Assembly (NCBI GenBank): GCA_021029095.1
Contig: JAJOHG010000020.1
Coordinates: 496,001 to 560,000 of the forward strand
Source: Phellopilus nigrolimitatus
Taxonomy: Eukaryota; Basidiomycota; Agaricomycetes; Hymenochaetales; Hymenochaetaceae
DNA length: 64,000 bases
Direction of reading: 5' to 3'
A program made the translations under genes and the position numbers. The notes beneath the pieces were generated by a model. The model worked only from the letters and a program-made list of their open reading frames with translations. It was not told the origin of the DNA and ran no database searches. This document shows positions 47,048 through 60,111 of the stretch, piece by piece. Position 1 is the first letter of the stretch. Every line of letters begins with the position of its first letter.

Positions 47048-50000
47048 CTATGGGGAACTCGCAATCACGGCGTCGTATAATAGACCTTCGTCAAGCTCTG
47101 GGGATGACGTAACTCGTCGTATAGACACGTCGTCTTCCCCTATCTCTGGCACCTCGATATCGTCCAACATCTCGTCATCCTCCAGGTGCTCGTCATCCTC
47201 CTCAGCCTCGTCTTCATCGAAAATGAAGTGCATCTAGGTAAGCAGTAAGATGATGCACATGAGTCAATGCTCGCCAAGCTAGATTTTTTAGCTTACATGC
47301 GTAATCAATGCCTTGAAGAGAACCGTGATTGGGCCCATGTTCTTCATGATCAAGCCGAAAGTTATTATTCGGGGCGCGAAGAAGGTTAGGACAGATGACG
47401 GTAGCGAGGTTGTCGGGAGTCATGTGATTTTTGTCCTCGTAATCCACGACCCTATGAACCCTGATCTCAGAATGCCAGTGAACTGCTAAGGCATACAAAT
47501 ATACATACCGATCCAGATGCTCCGCCAGTCGTCTTAGAACAGAGAAATGCGCACGTGGGAAAAGATGCACCACTTCACGTATCTTTGCCAACCGCTCGTC
47601 AAGGTCAGGCAGTCCTATGGAGAGCGTTAGAAATCTTTTAAGACATGATCAACAGAAACGACGCACTCGCTGCCTCGATGATCGGATCAAAAAACATCTC
47701 CGGAATGACAGTCTCGGGCAGAATTCTGAACCAGTATTTAACGACGCCGCATACCGCATTGATATCAGTATAGGGCTCGATATATGATTGGCCTGAATTT
47801 GTCTCAGCCATTTGAACGCTTAGAGCACGAGGGAAATTTACCATTATTCAAGGATTCCCTAAGAGCTGTAACTTCGGACGTCGCTCCTGCTACTCGGTCT
47901 AAAGGAATAACGTTGTCAAGATTATATAGAGGAAGAAAAAGAAAAAGAACTGCTTACAGATGCCTTGCTCTGTCAGTCCCCGCTCCTCGATTTCCTTCAG
48001 ACATAGTTCAAGAACTGCTGGAACAGCGTCTGGGGCAACTTCTCCTCCGTTTGCTTCGCGGCGTAATAGAAATTCCAAGTCCACACCAAATACTACAGAT
48101 ATTAGACGATCGCTCAGTCCATGACATGCAAAAAGAAACCATGACACTATCAACTTACCTGCTTTCGGATCCCGCGAGAGCGTCACTGGCCGCGGTTGTA
48201 CGTGATCAGCAAGTTGCAGTTGGCTCAGGTCCCCCATATACGTCAAGCGCCGCTGAGCATGGGAGCGGACAGCAGTGCTGATCATCTGCAGCCAATGGTG
48301 CATGTCGCCCTTGGACAGTGCCTGCAGAAGATAGTGCCCGCCGTCCTCCGTGTCCAGCTGGAATGTGAACGAGCGCTCGTTGTTGATGAATGCCGTGACA
48401 CGCGCGTCGACGAGGCTCAGCATGAGCGCGGGCTTGTGTGTCGGCGTGAAATCGAGCTCGGCCGCGCTGCGCCGCGGTCCGGCGCCGCTCTCTGACGTGA
48501 ACGCAGTCGAGATCGGGCGCATGAGACTGAACAGCACGGACATGCTCCGCTTGCTGCGCTGGTGCTTGTGGCCCGCGGCCTGCACCTGGTTGCGCAAATC
48601 CATCGCGCGGTTCAGATCCTCCTCCTTGCGTTCAAGCCGCTGTTGCTCGGAGCGCTTTTCCTTCAGCAGGCGCTCGCGCGTGTACCTGTCGCGCTTGATC
48701 TTCTCCTGTTGAGCCAACACATACCTTTGGAAAGGCCGGTGACTTCTCCTGCCCGACGTCGAGGGGTGACCAGAGCTCGCTGCTTCACGCTGCGCCTCCT
48801 CCCTGAGAGCTCGGAGATCCAGAGACAACTCGCCGAACTCCTGTTCAATTCTGTTCAACCGCTCAAAGTCACAGCGGTCCATCTCACGGCGCTGACGGCT
48901 CCCACGAGATGCGAAAGATGACGCGTTCGTAATAATATTACACAGTTGCCTGCGAAACAAATTCAATACTTCTCCTGTGCGCTGACGAAGGCAGGCAAGC
49001 TTACCGTCGTTTATCGAAGTTTACTAAGCTGAGCGGAGTCTCCATGGGCGAATCCAGAATGTCGGTCAGACTGATAATCTCGACCATGCGTTCGAGCAGC
49101 CAAGCAGGATCGACCGTGAGCCGATCTCTACTTTCACAAGCCTCAACAGTCCGCATGGACAACAGCGACAGCAAAGACTCCGTCTGCGCACCACGGGCGC
49201 TCGCGACGCCCTGCCATGCCCGGACGAACAGCCGGCTCTCCGGACTAACCAACGCCGAGGTCAAGGCCGCCTCGACGAACGAGCGCACACAGGGTCGTTC
49301 CACCACACTAGCGACGGACGGGACGGCCTGCGCATCGGCACTCCGGAGGCGGCAGACTTCGACGGCCTGGAGAAACACTTCCATGCGCGCCTGTCTGGCC
49401 ATACACCCGATCTGGGGCATGACTAAATTACATATTACCCATTTCCTGATTATTCCGTAGGCGCGTATCAGGCTTCGGACGCCAGGGGGTAAGAGGCGGT
49501 AGAGCGAGTCTCCAGAAAACTCGCCGGCAAGAGACGTCGGCTCGACCTCCGTAATGTATGAGTACAAGGATTGAATTTCAACTTCGTCAGTTAAGGAAGA
49601 CGGTTCTCGGGGGAGATACCAACCCGTGCGGTCAGCAGTCTGTACCTCCAGAAGATCTGCAGTAACAAACAGATCCTGATAAAAATCCGGTCGTTACTTT
49701 GCCTTTCCGGTGTTATTTTTTTTTTAGATAAGACTCACTTCTTGGTTCACGTTTCGAAACGCAGCAGAGGCCATCGCATCCAGGTTGTTGACAAGTTCCT
49801 CTGGCGTTAACTCTTCCATGCGAGGCGGCCGGATGCCGAAGTTGTGTGCGGTTGTGACAGAAGTCGAGCCACGAACAGGAACATGTCGCATCTGCGGTCG
49901 CATGGTCTGCGCCGTAAATGTCTGCAACAGCGATGCACGTTCGTTCTCGCAGGCTCTCAGACGCTCCAGGACCTCGTCGCTCTGAGTAGCAGAATTTGTC

Positions 50001-53000
50001 AAGTCCCTCTCATTTTGCTGAGAAAGGAAAGCCATCATAGCGGCGTGAAGCTCGACATCGTCCAGAGCGTCTTGCGCACCGCCACCGCTATGAATCCATT
50101 CGGCTATAGTCTTCATTCCAGCCTGGCGCGATAGGATAGACTGTAAGAGTTCTTCAGACGACATCGACCCGCGCGGTGAGGACGAAGAAAAGTAGTCTTT
50201 CCGCAAGAGCTGAAAAAGGATTGGTCTTAACACTCACGACCTTAAAGGTAAAAACAAAGGTACGACGACGACTCACCTGAAAAAGAACATACGGCGAAAC
50301 GAAGCTGCGGAACGTGTTCCACCATACGCCTGCAAACTCAGCGCGGTCGACCTTCACAGCTCGCGTCTTCTTGTCGCGGAGCGCCATCTCGCCATTGTCG
50401 TCCGCGACAGACACGCTCACGCCCTCGAGCCCGTGGATCAGGAAGTGCACCAGCGCGTCGAGCGTGCCCGCGTGGACGACCGCATACAGCGGCGGCTCGC
50501 CGTTCTGCTCCGCGATGGTCACTGCCGGCGCGCGCTGTGAAAGCACGGGGAGCGACGAGCGCCGCGCGCGGCTGCTCTTCCTGTCGAGCCCCGCCGCGGC
50601 CGACTTGACGCGGATGGACGGGACTCTGTTCGGCGACGCCTCCGACGAAGGCCCCTCTGCCGATCTGCTGACAGGACGCGAGCCTGGCTCGGAGTTGGCA
50701 ACGACGCAGAGTAGGAGCTCCCCTTCGAACACGGGCAGCATCATCCCACCGAGGTCGAATGAATTTCCAATGCGGATGTTAGGCTTGGCGGCGCCACTTG
50801 GACGGATGAGACCGTTCGGTTCGACAATGCACTTGAGCTCTGTGGTGCGCGCAGCCTGGGGGTCACCAAGGACCATCGTCGACTCGTAAGACACTTTCTT
50901 CGGACGTACAAGTTGTGAACGATCAACGAGTGTGACAGTGGGAAGCAGCTCAGGGAAAAGTAAAGGAATGAGGACTTGCTGGCCGTGATGGGCTTGACGA
51001 GACCAAAAGTAAGGAGAGAAAAGGCCCTTTTTCCTCGGTTCGGCGGCAAAAGATAAAGACATGAATTGGTCGAGTCTATCCAAAAGAAAACTTAGCACAT
51101 AAATCAACTTCATTTCAAATTTATATTCTGCTTACCGATGCATCTTCGTGGGTGGCATCTTCGACGTCTCCTTCCACAGCTGCACCAGCCGGTTGATATC
51201 CTCGTCTTCCGAACGGTCTCGACGGTGCGGATCGCGCACACAGCCATCGACAGAAGAATAAAACTGGTTGAATATGCGCCTAGTCTCATACATGGGGTCG
51301 CACCGCCACTCGTTCGACTTCCCATCCTGCAGCTTCTCAAGGAGCTTCAACGCTTGATAGCGACCGTCGCCGCCCCAGGGCGTCACCCGGGGCACCACCA
51401 CTCCCGCGTACTCGCCACCCGGCGCCGCATACACCCACGCCCGCACCGCGCCGAGCGCTGTCGAGTCGACGCGCTTCCACGCCTTCTCCAGGCGCGCGAT
51501 CGGCCGCGAGCACAGCGCAGCCAGCACCGCGCGCCACGAGCACTCATCGCCCGCATGGCGACACATCTCGCCGACACGCGCCCAGCGCCCGATGACCTCC
51601 GCCCGCACGTGCGTGCGCGAGCTCTGCGCCTGTGCCGCGCGCTCGTCGAGGCTCGACAGCGAGCCGGAGCCCGCGCCCTCGCGGTAGCTCGAGACGTGCC
51701 CGGGTCCCAGGATCTGCATGACGATCGTGCGCGTGAGCCAGTGCGGCGCGTCGTCGCTGCCGAAGAACTCGGCGAGAGGAGACGCGGACGGCTCGCCGAG
51801 CAGCGCGTCGGCTGTGACGGATGTGGCAGCTTCAAGAATCGAACGCTGATAGACGATCAAGCTACGCACGACGCTGTCGGGGTCGAGCTTCAGGAAGATC
51901 TCGCGCGTGAAACCTTCTCGCTCCAGTACGGACCATAGGCGGACGCGAGAGGTTGGGATTTTCGCCGAACGCACGGAAGACGTAGGGCTGCTGCGAGCCG
52001 GCGAGGAGGACGATTGCACGTGTAACGTGCTCGCGAGCGTTGGGATCTTGTCCGTCTCAGCAGGGCGGGGTGAGAACGTACCCAGGTCTGGCGACATTTC
52101 TGAGAACGTTTCGGGGGTAATCGAGGGCGGCGTGCTCAGAGTAACATCTTTAGTGTTAAAGGAGGGTATCGTGTCGTGGCAGAATGTTCTCCAACTGTCC
52201 TCGTCTGCGGGTATGACGTGGTATGTAAGATATCGGGCGACGAGCCAAGCAACGCGTGTGCGCTCTGAGTCCTGTTCGGCCTCGTCTGCTCCACTGACAA
52301 GATAAGTAGCGCAGCGCTGGAACTCGTATTCGAACTTCGTGCGTTCCACAAGGAAGGGAAGACAGAGGAGCATACTCGACGCGAAGTCTTTCCAATTGTT
52401 ACTGGCCTCTGCATCCTCCGCACTTGCGAGAACCGATCGTGAAGAGAAAGTCGTACCAAAAAGAGTTTCGTGGATAAGTGCGTCGAGAGTGCCCTGTTCA
52501 ATCTGTCCCTCTTTAGAGACCAGGTCAGGATGTGTCCGGCGTCCCCAGAAAGCGCGTTTCTTGCGCGACTCTTCGCGAGGGTTGCTTGGTCTGCCGAGGT
52601 TCGTAGTCTCTTCCTCCTCCTCGACTTCTTCTTCAACAACTGCGACAAGACCTGATGGAAATAGCTCTTTGATAGCCGCCATCCTATCGCCAGGAGGCTT
52701 GTAAAAATACAACTTCGAGCCCTTGAGCACGATTTTGAACGGTTTCCAATTCTTGTTGGAAGACAGCTTGGGGTGACGAAATCGAGAAGTTCTGCAAGCC
52801 GGTTGATGAACCCAGAACGGTGCACGATTTGCGATGCGCGCTTCGATGACTCTTCTGGGATCGCCTCGGGTTCGATAATTGTCGGAGTGGAAGCAGCGGA
52901 GCCCTTGCGTTCTGGGTTCGCGCTGCCGCCAAAATAGAAGGAGAAGCCGCCGCCGCGCGCGGTCGTGGTCGCAGCGTCGACGGACTTGCCTTTAGTCCGC

Positions 53001-53890
53001 TCAAAGTCGAAGGAGCGCTTACGCAGTGGCTTTGGCGGGCTGGGAGGTGCGAGTCTTCCGCTGACGGCGGGGGACACGACGGTCGGGGTAGGCGCGAAAG
53101 AGCCGGAACCGGAACCGGAACCAGAGTGCGAGTGCGCGTGCCGGAGCTGGTGGGTGGATTGGACGCTCGGCGGCGTCGAGGGCGTGCCCGGCATCGAGGG
53201 GAACGGGTATATTTTGTTGAGCGAAGTGGGCGTGCCGGGCGTGCCGGAGCGGTACTGCTCGATCTTCATGCCGAGCGTGGTGTTGAGCGGCGCAAGCTTC
53301 GGCGGAGGCGCCGGTTGAAAGGTTCTCGGCGGACTTGGACCACGCTCTGCGCGAGATGCTGCGCAGGTCACCAAGGCCAGAGGAGCCGGTTTCTGTCGCG
53401 GCGTGGAGGTCGGTGCTCGAGCGGGACGAGAGGTCAAGGACGGATCTGCAAGCGAACTGAGCGTCCCTGACACACGGGAGACGCGGAGGAGGCACGCGAT
53501 CACGCACCTGCTGGCCCTGTCATTCAGGTTCGCCAGGCCCCCAGCGAACTTACTGATCCCTCGCTGGGTTCGAACCGGTGTCGATGGGGCGCGGGTCTGT
53601 GGGACCAGAGATGGTCGGCCTGCGCCTAGAGCTGGTCGAGCTGGAGCTTGTGCTCGCGCGCGGCGGCTCCGTCGGACTGGCTCGCGAGCCGGACGCAGAG
53701 CGGGCAAACCACTTTGTTGGTTTTGAGAAAAAGTTAGAGAAACCAGAAGGAGATGCGGAACGAGTGATTGAAGGTAAAGAGGGGGAGGCTTGACGGCCGA
53801 GCCGGCCTGCAATTGGGGCGGCTGCTGGTATTGGGGCGGCGCGCCGAGGTTTGTCGACGAGCTCGACGGGTGGACGCGTCGAACAGGCAT
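47048..53890 (-). CDS. BEM2: Bem2-like RhoGAP (RasGEF-like, PH, RhoGAP)
   Basis: Large multidomain GTPase-activating protein for Rho-type GTPases, acting in polarity and cell-wall signalling. Start MPVRRVHPSSSSTNLG at 53890. Domains in order: Ser/Pro-rich leader; GRLAPPSPPKPLRKRSFDFER; a PH-like piece KPFKIVLKGSKLYFYKPPGD; a long helical part; RasGEF-N and RasGEF-like segments (LLEVQTADRTGW, SLYSYITEVEPTSLAGEFS, GIIRKWVICNLV); coiled coil; PH domain (about 48300-48500, LDTEDGGHYLLQAL); RhoGAP with VFGVDLEFLL, GIYRVAGATSEV (arginine finger), VVKYWFRILPE, MTPDNLATVICPNLL; acidic tail ending DAVIASSP. Frame breaks in the N-terminal half: around 53780-53830, an extra base at 53308-53316, a missing base at 52768-52774. 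More than ten introns. The divergent neighbour is ALG12. Conserved reading beyond each break argues against a pseudogene. Confidence 0.88.
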
Positions 53891-54237
53891 GTTGGCGCCG
53901 TTGAGTGTGCGAGATGGCGGTCTGGGAGAGCTGGGACAAAAACGCGATATAATACGGAGAGATACCGGGCTAGCGCTGTCAGACAGAGTTTGCCGACGAG
54001 GTCAGCGTCGCGGAAAGATGGCTGTCGTCACCACCGCCGCCGCTGTCGTCGCTGTCGTCGGGGAGCACGAGGGCGGCGTTGTTGGTATCATACAAGAAAG
54101 AGGGAGAGAAGGGGTGGGACGAGACGGTTGATCACTGAACAGGTCAAGTTCTGATAGGTCGTCGCGTGCACGCGCGCGTACGGCCGCGATCCCGACCCGA
54201 CCCCGGCTAGCTCGCTTCCCGTCCACCACAAGTTCTC
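53891..54237. promoter_or_regulatory. Divergent promoter of the RhoGAP and ALG12 genes
   Basis: 347 bases between the two divergent start codons. Contains CACC/GCCGCC repeats near 54030-54060. No clear TATA box. Role inferred from arrangement. Confidence 0.5.
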
Positions 54238-56171
54238 ATGGACCTCATCATTCTTGCCACGGCGTGGTCGCACGTCCTGCTCACGCCCTTCACGAAGGTC
54301 GAGGAGAGCTTCAACCTCCATGCGACGCACGACGTGCTCATGTACGGCGTCGGTGCGCCGTCCCTCGCCCACGTGCGTGCCCCGCTCACATTTGAGAGAC
54401 GGAGCTGAAGGCTGAGAACGCAGTACGACCACTTTGCGTTCCCCGGTGCAGTACCCCGTTCATTTCTAGGGAGTGTCCTCCTTGCGTGGTGCACCGCGCC
54501 CGACATCCGTCTCTTCAAGTACTTTGACGCAATTTCGACCAAGTCCGATCTACTCATCTGCGGTATGTGTCTCAAATAAACCCATAAAATCAATTTCTTC
54601 AACCTTTCTATCTACAGTAAGACTCGTCCTCGCAACTTTGAATGCCATCGGTCTATGCATTCTGCGGCGTGCCGTCTCCAAGCGCTTCGGCTTCTCGACA
54701 GCGCGTTTTTCACCGTGCTCTCATGTAGCCAGTTCCATCTGCCTTTTTGGATGGGCCGAACACTCCCCAACATGTTCGCCTTGCTCCCCGGTGTGTTTAT
54801 CGCCGCCCTTTATTACTTTGATACATGTGCTCACCCGGCATACCCAGTCAATCTTGCGTACAGCTGCATTCTGAGCCGTGCACCCAATGGCACGCGGCCA
54901 TCGCAGCAAAGCGTCATCACGGCCGTGTCGCTACTGACGTTCACAGCTGTCGTATATCGCGCGGAGATCCTCCTCCTACTCGGACCTTTGGTCCTCCAAT
55001 CTCTTCTCGCCCGGTGGATATCATTTTCCGCTGTCGTGAAAACAGGGCTTCTTGTTGCGCTCGCATCAATCTGTCCGTCTATTCTTACTTCTCTCTGTCG
55101 AAATCTCCGAATCAATTGTTTTCCTTTCGTTCAGCGGCAACCACACTAATAGACTCCTATTTCTGGTCGCGCTGGCCCCTCTGGCCGGAACTGCACAGCC
55201 TTTACTACAACGTCTACCAAGGAAAATCAGCAGACTGGGGCATCTCGCCGCTCCAGGCCTACTTCAGCACACACCTGCCTAAGCTTCTGCTGTCCAGCGT
55301 GCCGCTCGCCGCGCTGGGGTTCCTCGCCGAGTCGCGCGTGCGCACGCTGCTCGTCTCGCCACTCCTTTTCGTCGCGCTCATCAGCGGCCTCGCGCACAAG
55401 GAGTGGCGCTTCGTCGTGTACACCGTGCCGCTGTTCAACGTCGCCGCCGCGCGGGGCGCGTACTGGATGTCCGTGCCTGCTCCTTCTTTCAGTTTTTAGA
55501 CGGCTGATTTACATCCGCTTTTTTTCTTTATTTTTATTTTTATTCTATCAAATCACAGGACGAGACAGCGCACAGGCACAATTTTCGGGCGTATTTGTGT
55601 CCTCTTCGTCCTCGGCTGCATCGCCTGCAAACCTGCTGGTGACTGCCATCCTGACGTACGCGTCGTCGATGAACTACCCTGGCGGCGTTGCGCTTACGCG
55701 GTTCAACGAGATGTACAAAGACTCGTCGCGCGGTCAGTCAGCAATACTGACTTCACATCTCTATCCCTCTTTTTTTTCCGAGCTCTGAACTATATTGAAA
55801 CTTCTTACCTATTTAGTTCACGTACACATCGACAACCTCGCCGCACAAACCGGCGCGTCGCTCTTCCTCCATGCACACGCCCCTCCCTACCCTCCGTCCC
55901 TCCCCGCCCCGCCCCACGCCAAGGACTGGGTGTACAACAAGACCGAGCACCTCTCCCCGCCGATCTCACCGCCGCTCGCCAAATCACGCACACCATCACT
56001 GAGCACGCCGACGCGTTCCCCGCGGCGGCGTGGGCGAACGTGGGCTGCGTCAGCGGATTTGACGGGCTGGGCGTGCGGAGGGGCGCGGATGGCGCGAGCG
56101 GGCTCTGGGACAAGGTCCCTATGTTGGAGTTTAGGTACTCGGAGAAGTTGTGCATCTTGGAAAGGAAGTGA
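54238..56171 (+). CDS. ALG12: ALG12 alpha-1,6-mannosyltransferase (GT22)
   Basis: ER membrane enzyme that adds the eighth mannose to the dolichol-linked N-glycan precursor. Start MDLIILATAWSHVLLTPFTK, then KVEESFNLHATHDVLMYG, the GT22 signature at the first lumenal loop. Further: QYDHFAFPGAVPRSFLGS, FHLPFWMGRTLPNMFAL, VYRAEILLLLGPLVLQ, DSYFWSRWPLWPELHSLYYN, LAHKEWRFVVYTVPLFNVAA, and MNYPGGVALTRFNEMY, with many membrane helices between. The C-terminus ends VPMLEFRYSEKLCILERK at 56171. Frame breaks in runs: a T missing from the T5 run at 54706-54710, an extra A at 55629-55631, a missing A at 55981-55983. Each is repaired by one base and the protein reads on with full conservation, so assembly error is likely. 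Divergent from the RhoGAP gene. Confidence 0.9.
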
Positions 56172-57195
56172 TTTTTTTTCTTTCCTGGACGCGACCGCGA
56201 GGCCGCCCCTGGACTTGCCTTTGACTGTGAGTCTACAATCTGGGTTGTACATATTTATCACCAAGTATACTATGAATCGCTTAGTCGTGACATACATCTC
56301 AAAAAATGCACTACTCCGGAAACTAGATATGCATTTCTGAAACCCGGCTTCGAACCAATCCACACATGCGCTCTGCATGTCCATGCCGAAAGTATGAGTA
56401 TAATCTGCTTGATCATATTTGTTATATTAAAAGATCAAACAACATATTTGCAACATCAAATCAGACTCAAGAAACTCCTTCCGTAACTCATTTATCACGG
56501 ACTTGAAGCCGTCAGTAGATGAGCGTTTAGTCAGACATACGCACCAAGGCCATATTCGTAGATCGTGTCAGGAATACATGGTCTGAAAGTCGGCGGCTGA
56601 GATGTCAGGAGATGTCAGGAGAACAGGTTATACCGCAGCGTACGGTGTAGATAGTCATTAAAAATCTTCGAACTCGACTGGCTGAAGGGTGCGCAGTGTA
56701 TCCGCGCGATGACCTCGACGGGAGTATGCAAGTATCTCCGAGTCGGTGACTAATGATGAGAAGTGTTATGCGCAAGTGCTTGGCATTTCTCTGCTGATTC
56801 GTATTTTGGAAAAGTAAGATCTCATCTACTTAGGCTTGGGTAGGACGGTTGCAAGCGATAGGAAACCCGAATTAAATTCTGGTTCATGCCGGTAACTCAG
56901 TAAGAAAATTAATGTGATAGATATGCACCGAGTTCATATAGACGTCACTCTACGTCGATTCTGTCGACATCTCTGGAGCTCGATTATTTCGCGGCTCGGA
57001 GGTGAGTATTTCAAAATGTCGAAAGCTTGTTGAAATAATGGTGCACTAGGCTAGCCACACGTCAAATCGTCGATCATGATGGCGACACGTGCCGGTTATC
57101 AAAGCCACGTTTTGTTGACTCTGTGGCCGAAAACAAGGTTGACGTCGCGAGACCACGCCCCTTTCTTCGACTTTCCTTCATTCATGTAAAGCGCC
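56172..57195. other. Intergenic region
   Basis: Mostly AT-rich. The 10-mer agatgtcagg is repeated twice in tandem at 56601-56620. No gene or element recognised. Confidence 0.5.
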
Positions 57196-60111
57196 ATGGT
57201 ACGTCTCTCCTTCTGATCGCTGTCGTCGTCATCGTTGTCGAGCAAGCATTGACGCGTAGCAGTCTACATACGGCAGAAACCGCGACTCAGTCGCAGATCT
57301 CGAAGAAGAGCTGTACGAGATATTCACAACACACCACGACTCCCGCGCAAGCGACAGCGGAGAGCCCGCCATACCCGCCCGCGCGCTCGTCGACGTGTTT
57401 CGCACCTTCGGCGAGAACCATGACGGCATGCAGCTCCTCACAAAGGAGGAGGAGGTCCAGCTCGGCAACTTCGTCAGCTCCAACCCGGGGCTCGAGGTCA
57501 CCCCGAGCATCCTCCTCGGCTTTCTCGCCGCACTCACGTCCCACAGCCCCAATGAGTCTCCAAACAACTCAATGGAGGTGCTAGAAGACAGAGGGAGAGA
57601 GGAAGATAAGGACGACAGTAGCGGACTATTCGTCCCGCTCGTCTAGTCATGGGCCACCTCTGCCACCTAAGACGCCAAAAACCTCGGGCCACTCACCTGA
57701 CTCGCCCTTCGACAGCGGCAGACGTCAACGTACGGCCCCGCTTCATGCTGCTCCATCCAGCTGGAACGGGAAAAAACCATTGCCAACACATAGAAGACAA
57801 AGCGACGCGGGTAGCTATGGACGCGCTTCGAGCGATACAGAGGTGCGCAGCATGCTTATCCGTTCCTTTCTTGTATCTTGATCAGCCACCAGTCGACTCC
57901 CTCACGCTCACGTGCCGGATCGCGCTCCCGTCCGCCGTCGAACCCCGCCTCTCCGCGCGGCTCACACGTCGACCTCTGGGGTGCGTCCTCTACGCCCGTG
58001 CGGCCCTCCTCGCGCGCGCACTCGCACGAACCATACAGCAGCATCCATAGCCTCGACATGTCGCCCAACGAACGTCTGCGCTTCGACTATGACCTCGATG
58101 ACTCTTTCGAACGTTCCCCGCGGCGCTCTTCCAACTCGGACGAGGACGATGGTGACAACGGCGAGGATCCGACCATCGGGCTCGTTTTAGACCGTAACAG
58201 GGCCGAGCTACAGGCTCGCGAGCGGGAGGAATCTATGCAACGCGTTACCGAGGAGCTCCAACGGAGAGTCGCCGAGCAGGACCGCATATTGCAGAACAGG
58301 ATCGCCGAGCACGAGTCCGAGCTGGAACAACTGGAGAATATACTAGAGGAGACCAAGAATGAGCTAAGCTTGTCCAAGCGAGAGGAGAAGGAGCTGCGCG
58401 CAAAGGAAACCAAATACATACACCAGATCTCCGCTCTTGAGAGCGAGATTGCGAAGTCACAGAGAGCCTTAGAGACCTCCAAGGCGTCATACCAGAGCCT
58501 GCAAAAGCAGTATCATGAGCAATGCGGTAGGTCTAATTTCTTCTGACCTGATGAAAGTCCCTCTCACCCCGCATGCAGCCGAGTCGGAAAACCTGCGCAA
58601 CGCGCTACGCACGCGCGAGCAGCAATACCGCGATGCTGGCGAGAAGATCTCACTGCACGAGCTCGAGATCAACAAATGGCAACAGCAGCAGGAGCAGATG
58701 GAGCAACAGATGCAGCACCTCGAGTCGCAACTCACGGCTGCACGCGAAGCAGAGGCTCAACTCGATGAGCAGAAGCAGGAGAACCTGCTCCTCAAGGAGA
58801 CGATCGACCGCATGCGCTTTGACATGGACGAGCTCCGCACCAAGGCAGACGGGAGTATCGCCCCCGCTGGCACTTCTGGCTCCGGGAGCCACCAAGGGAG
58901 CATCAGCAAGAGTCTCGGGGTCGAGTTGATGAGAATGAACAACGGGAAGTGGCCCGGTGAAGAGGACTCGGATGAGGAAGACGAGAGTACGGCCGTGAGC
59001 GATGAAGGAAGTGGGAGTGGGGATACGGAGGGCGAGGATGTGGTGCAGACCATTATAACTCGTCGTAAGAAGGTTTGCAAATGTTCTTTTCTTCATAATT
59101 TACACATTTTTCTGACAATAATTTCAGAAGGTTACAAGTCGCGCGATGAAGAAAATAGAGACCATTGAGTTTGAGGACGTGAAGAACTACTCGGACGCCT
59201 ACACGCAACACGAGGAGTCGGAGTTCACCGCATCTCAGACGACGCAGACAGATCCGGAGCCTAAGAGGTCAACGGCGACTTTCAGCACTCAAACCGAAAG
59301 CGTCGCGATTGAGTCGTTTGCCACTCAGACGGACCCTGAGCCCGTCCCGCCACCCATAGCGAAAGCTGAGATGGAAACACAGACTGATGTGCCGGAGCCG
59401 GAGCCAGCAGGTTCTGCTATTCCCCAGGAAGGGGTTGCATCATCTTCAACCCTCCCTCCCACGCCCAAGCCCGTCACGCGCGACCTCCCTCCTTCGTACG
59501 CGGAGAGCAGCAACACCGGAGAAGAGCAGGAGAAGCGCGACATGCGTGTTGCAGCAGAGGCGATCCGCAAATGGCACAAGGGCCTCGACGTCCCGCTCTC
59601 GCCGCTCCGCGGGGGCGTCTCAGACGACGCGCTCGAGGAGTGGGCCGCGCTCAAGGACGAGATGGGCTTCGAGTGCCTCGCGATCGACAAGGTGCTCGAG
59701 ATGTCCCTCAAGACAGGCCAGACGCGCGACGCCGCGCGCAGCGAGGCCTCGGCCGCGGGCGGCGCCGCGCCCAGGCCGCGCAAGAACCGCTTCTACAACA
59801 TCTACAACACGTTCGTGTACGGGCAGACGGACGCGGACCGCGACCGCTCGCTCGCGGCGGGGCTGACGCAGGCCGCGGTCGTCCTCGGCGTGTGCGTGCT
59901 CGCGGCGGGCGTGCTGAGCGGGCCGTACATGCACCAGCAGTACCACGTGCCGGGCGGGCCGACGTACTACGACCGCGCAGCGTGGTCGGAGTTCAACCGC
60001 CTGTACCCCGTCGGCGAGGGCCTCGTCCCCGACGGCGCGGCGACGGTGTGGGACTTCCTCGGCCGCGTGGGCGGCGAGGCGGCGCGGATGGCGCGCGGCT
60101 GGCCGTCGTGA
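57196..60111 (+). CDS. Membrane-anchored coiled-coil protein with four TQT motifs
   Basis: I do not recognise a named family. The first coding exon is only the ATG (57196-57198); after a 61-nt intron exon 2 (57260) gives MQSTYGRNRDSVADLEEELYEIF, then VDVFRTFGENHDGMQLLTKEEE, which looks EF-hand-like in helix pattern but lacks a clear Ca loop. A Ser/Pro-rich part (SSSHGPPLPPKTPKTSG, SRPPSNPASPRG) follows, then a long coiled coil (about 58190-58860), an acidic stretch, and four TQT motifs at 59242, 59287, 59323 and 59377, the core recognised by LC8 dynein light chain. Near the C-terminus is one membrane helix (LTQAAVVLGVCVLAAGVLSG) with a 62-residue tail ending ARGWPS. One frame break: an extra base near 57626. 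A tail-anchored dynein-linked adaptor is a reasonable inference, no more. Confidence 0.75.

Noticed and set aside
53560..53585. tRNA-like B box (gggttcgaaccgg)
   Set aside because: Lies inside the RhoGAP gene as a Ser/Asn/Pro coding stretch and intron donor; no cloverleaf around it.
56338..56365. Reverse-strand B-box-like ggttcgaagcc
   Set aside because: No A box or acceptor stem at the right distance.
56720..56790. Similarity of gcaagtatctc...gatgagaagtg to the block near 34840
   Set aside because: Only short words agree; could be chance.
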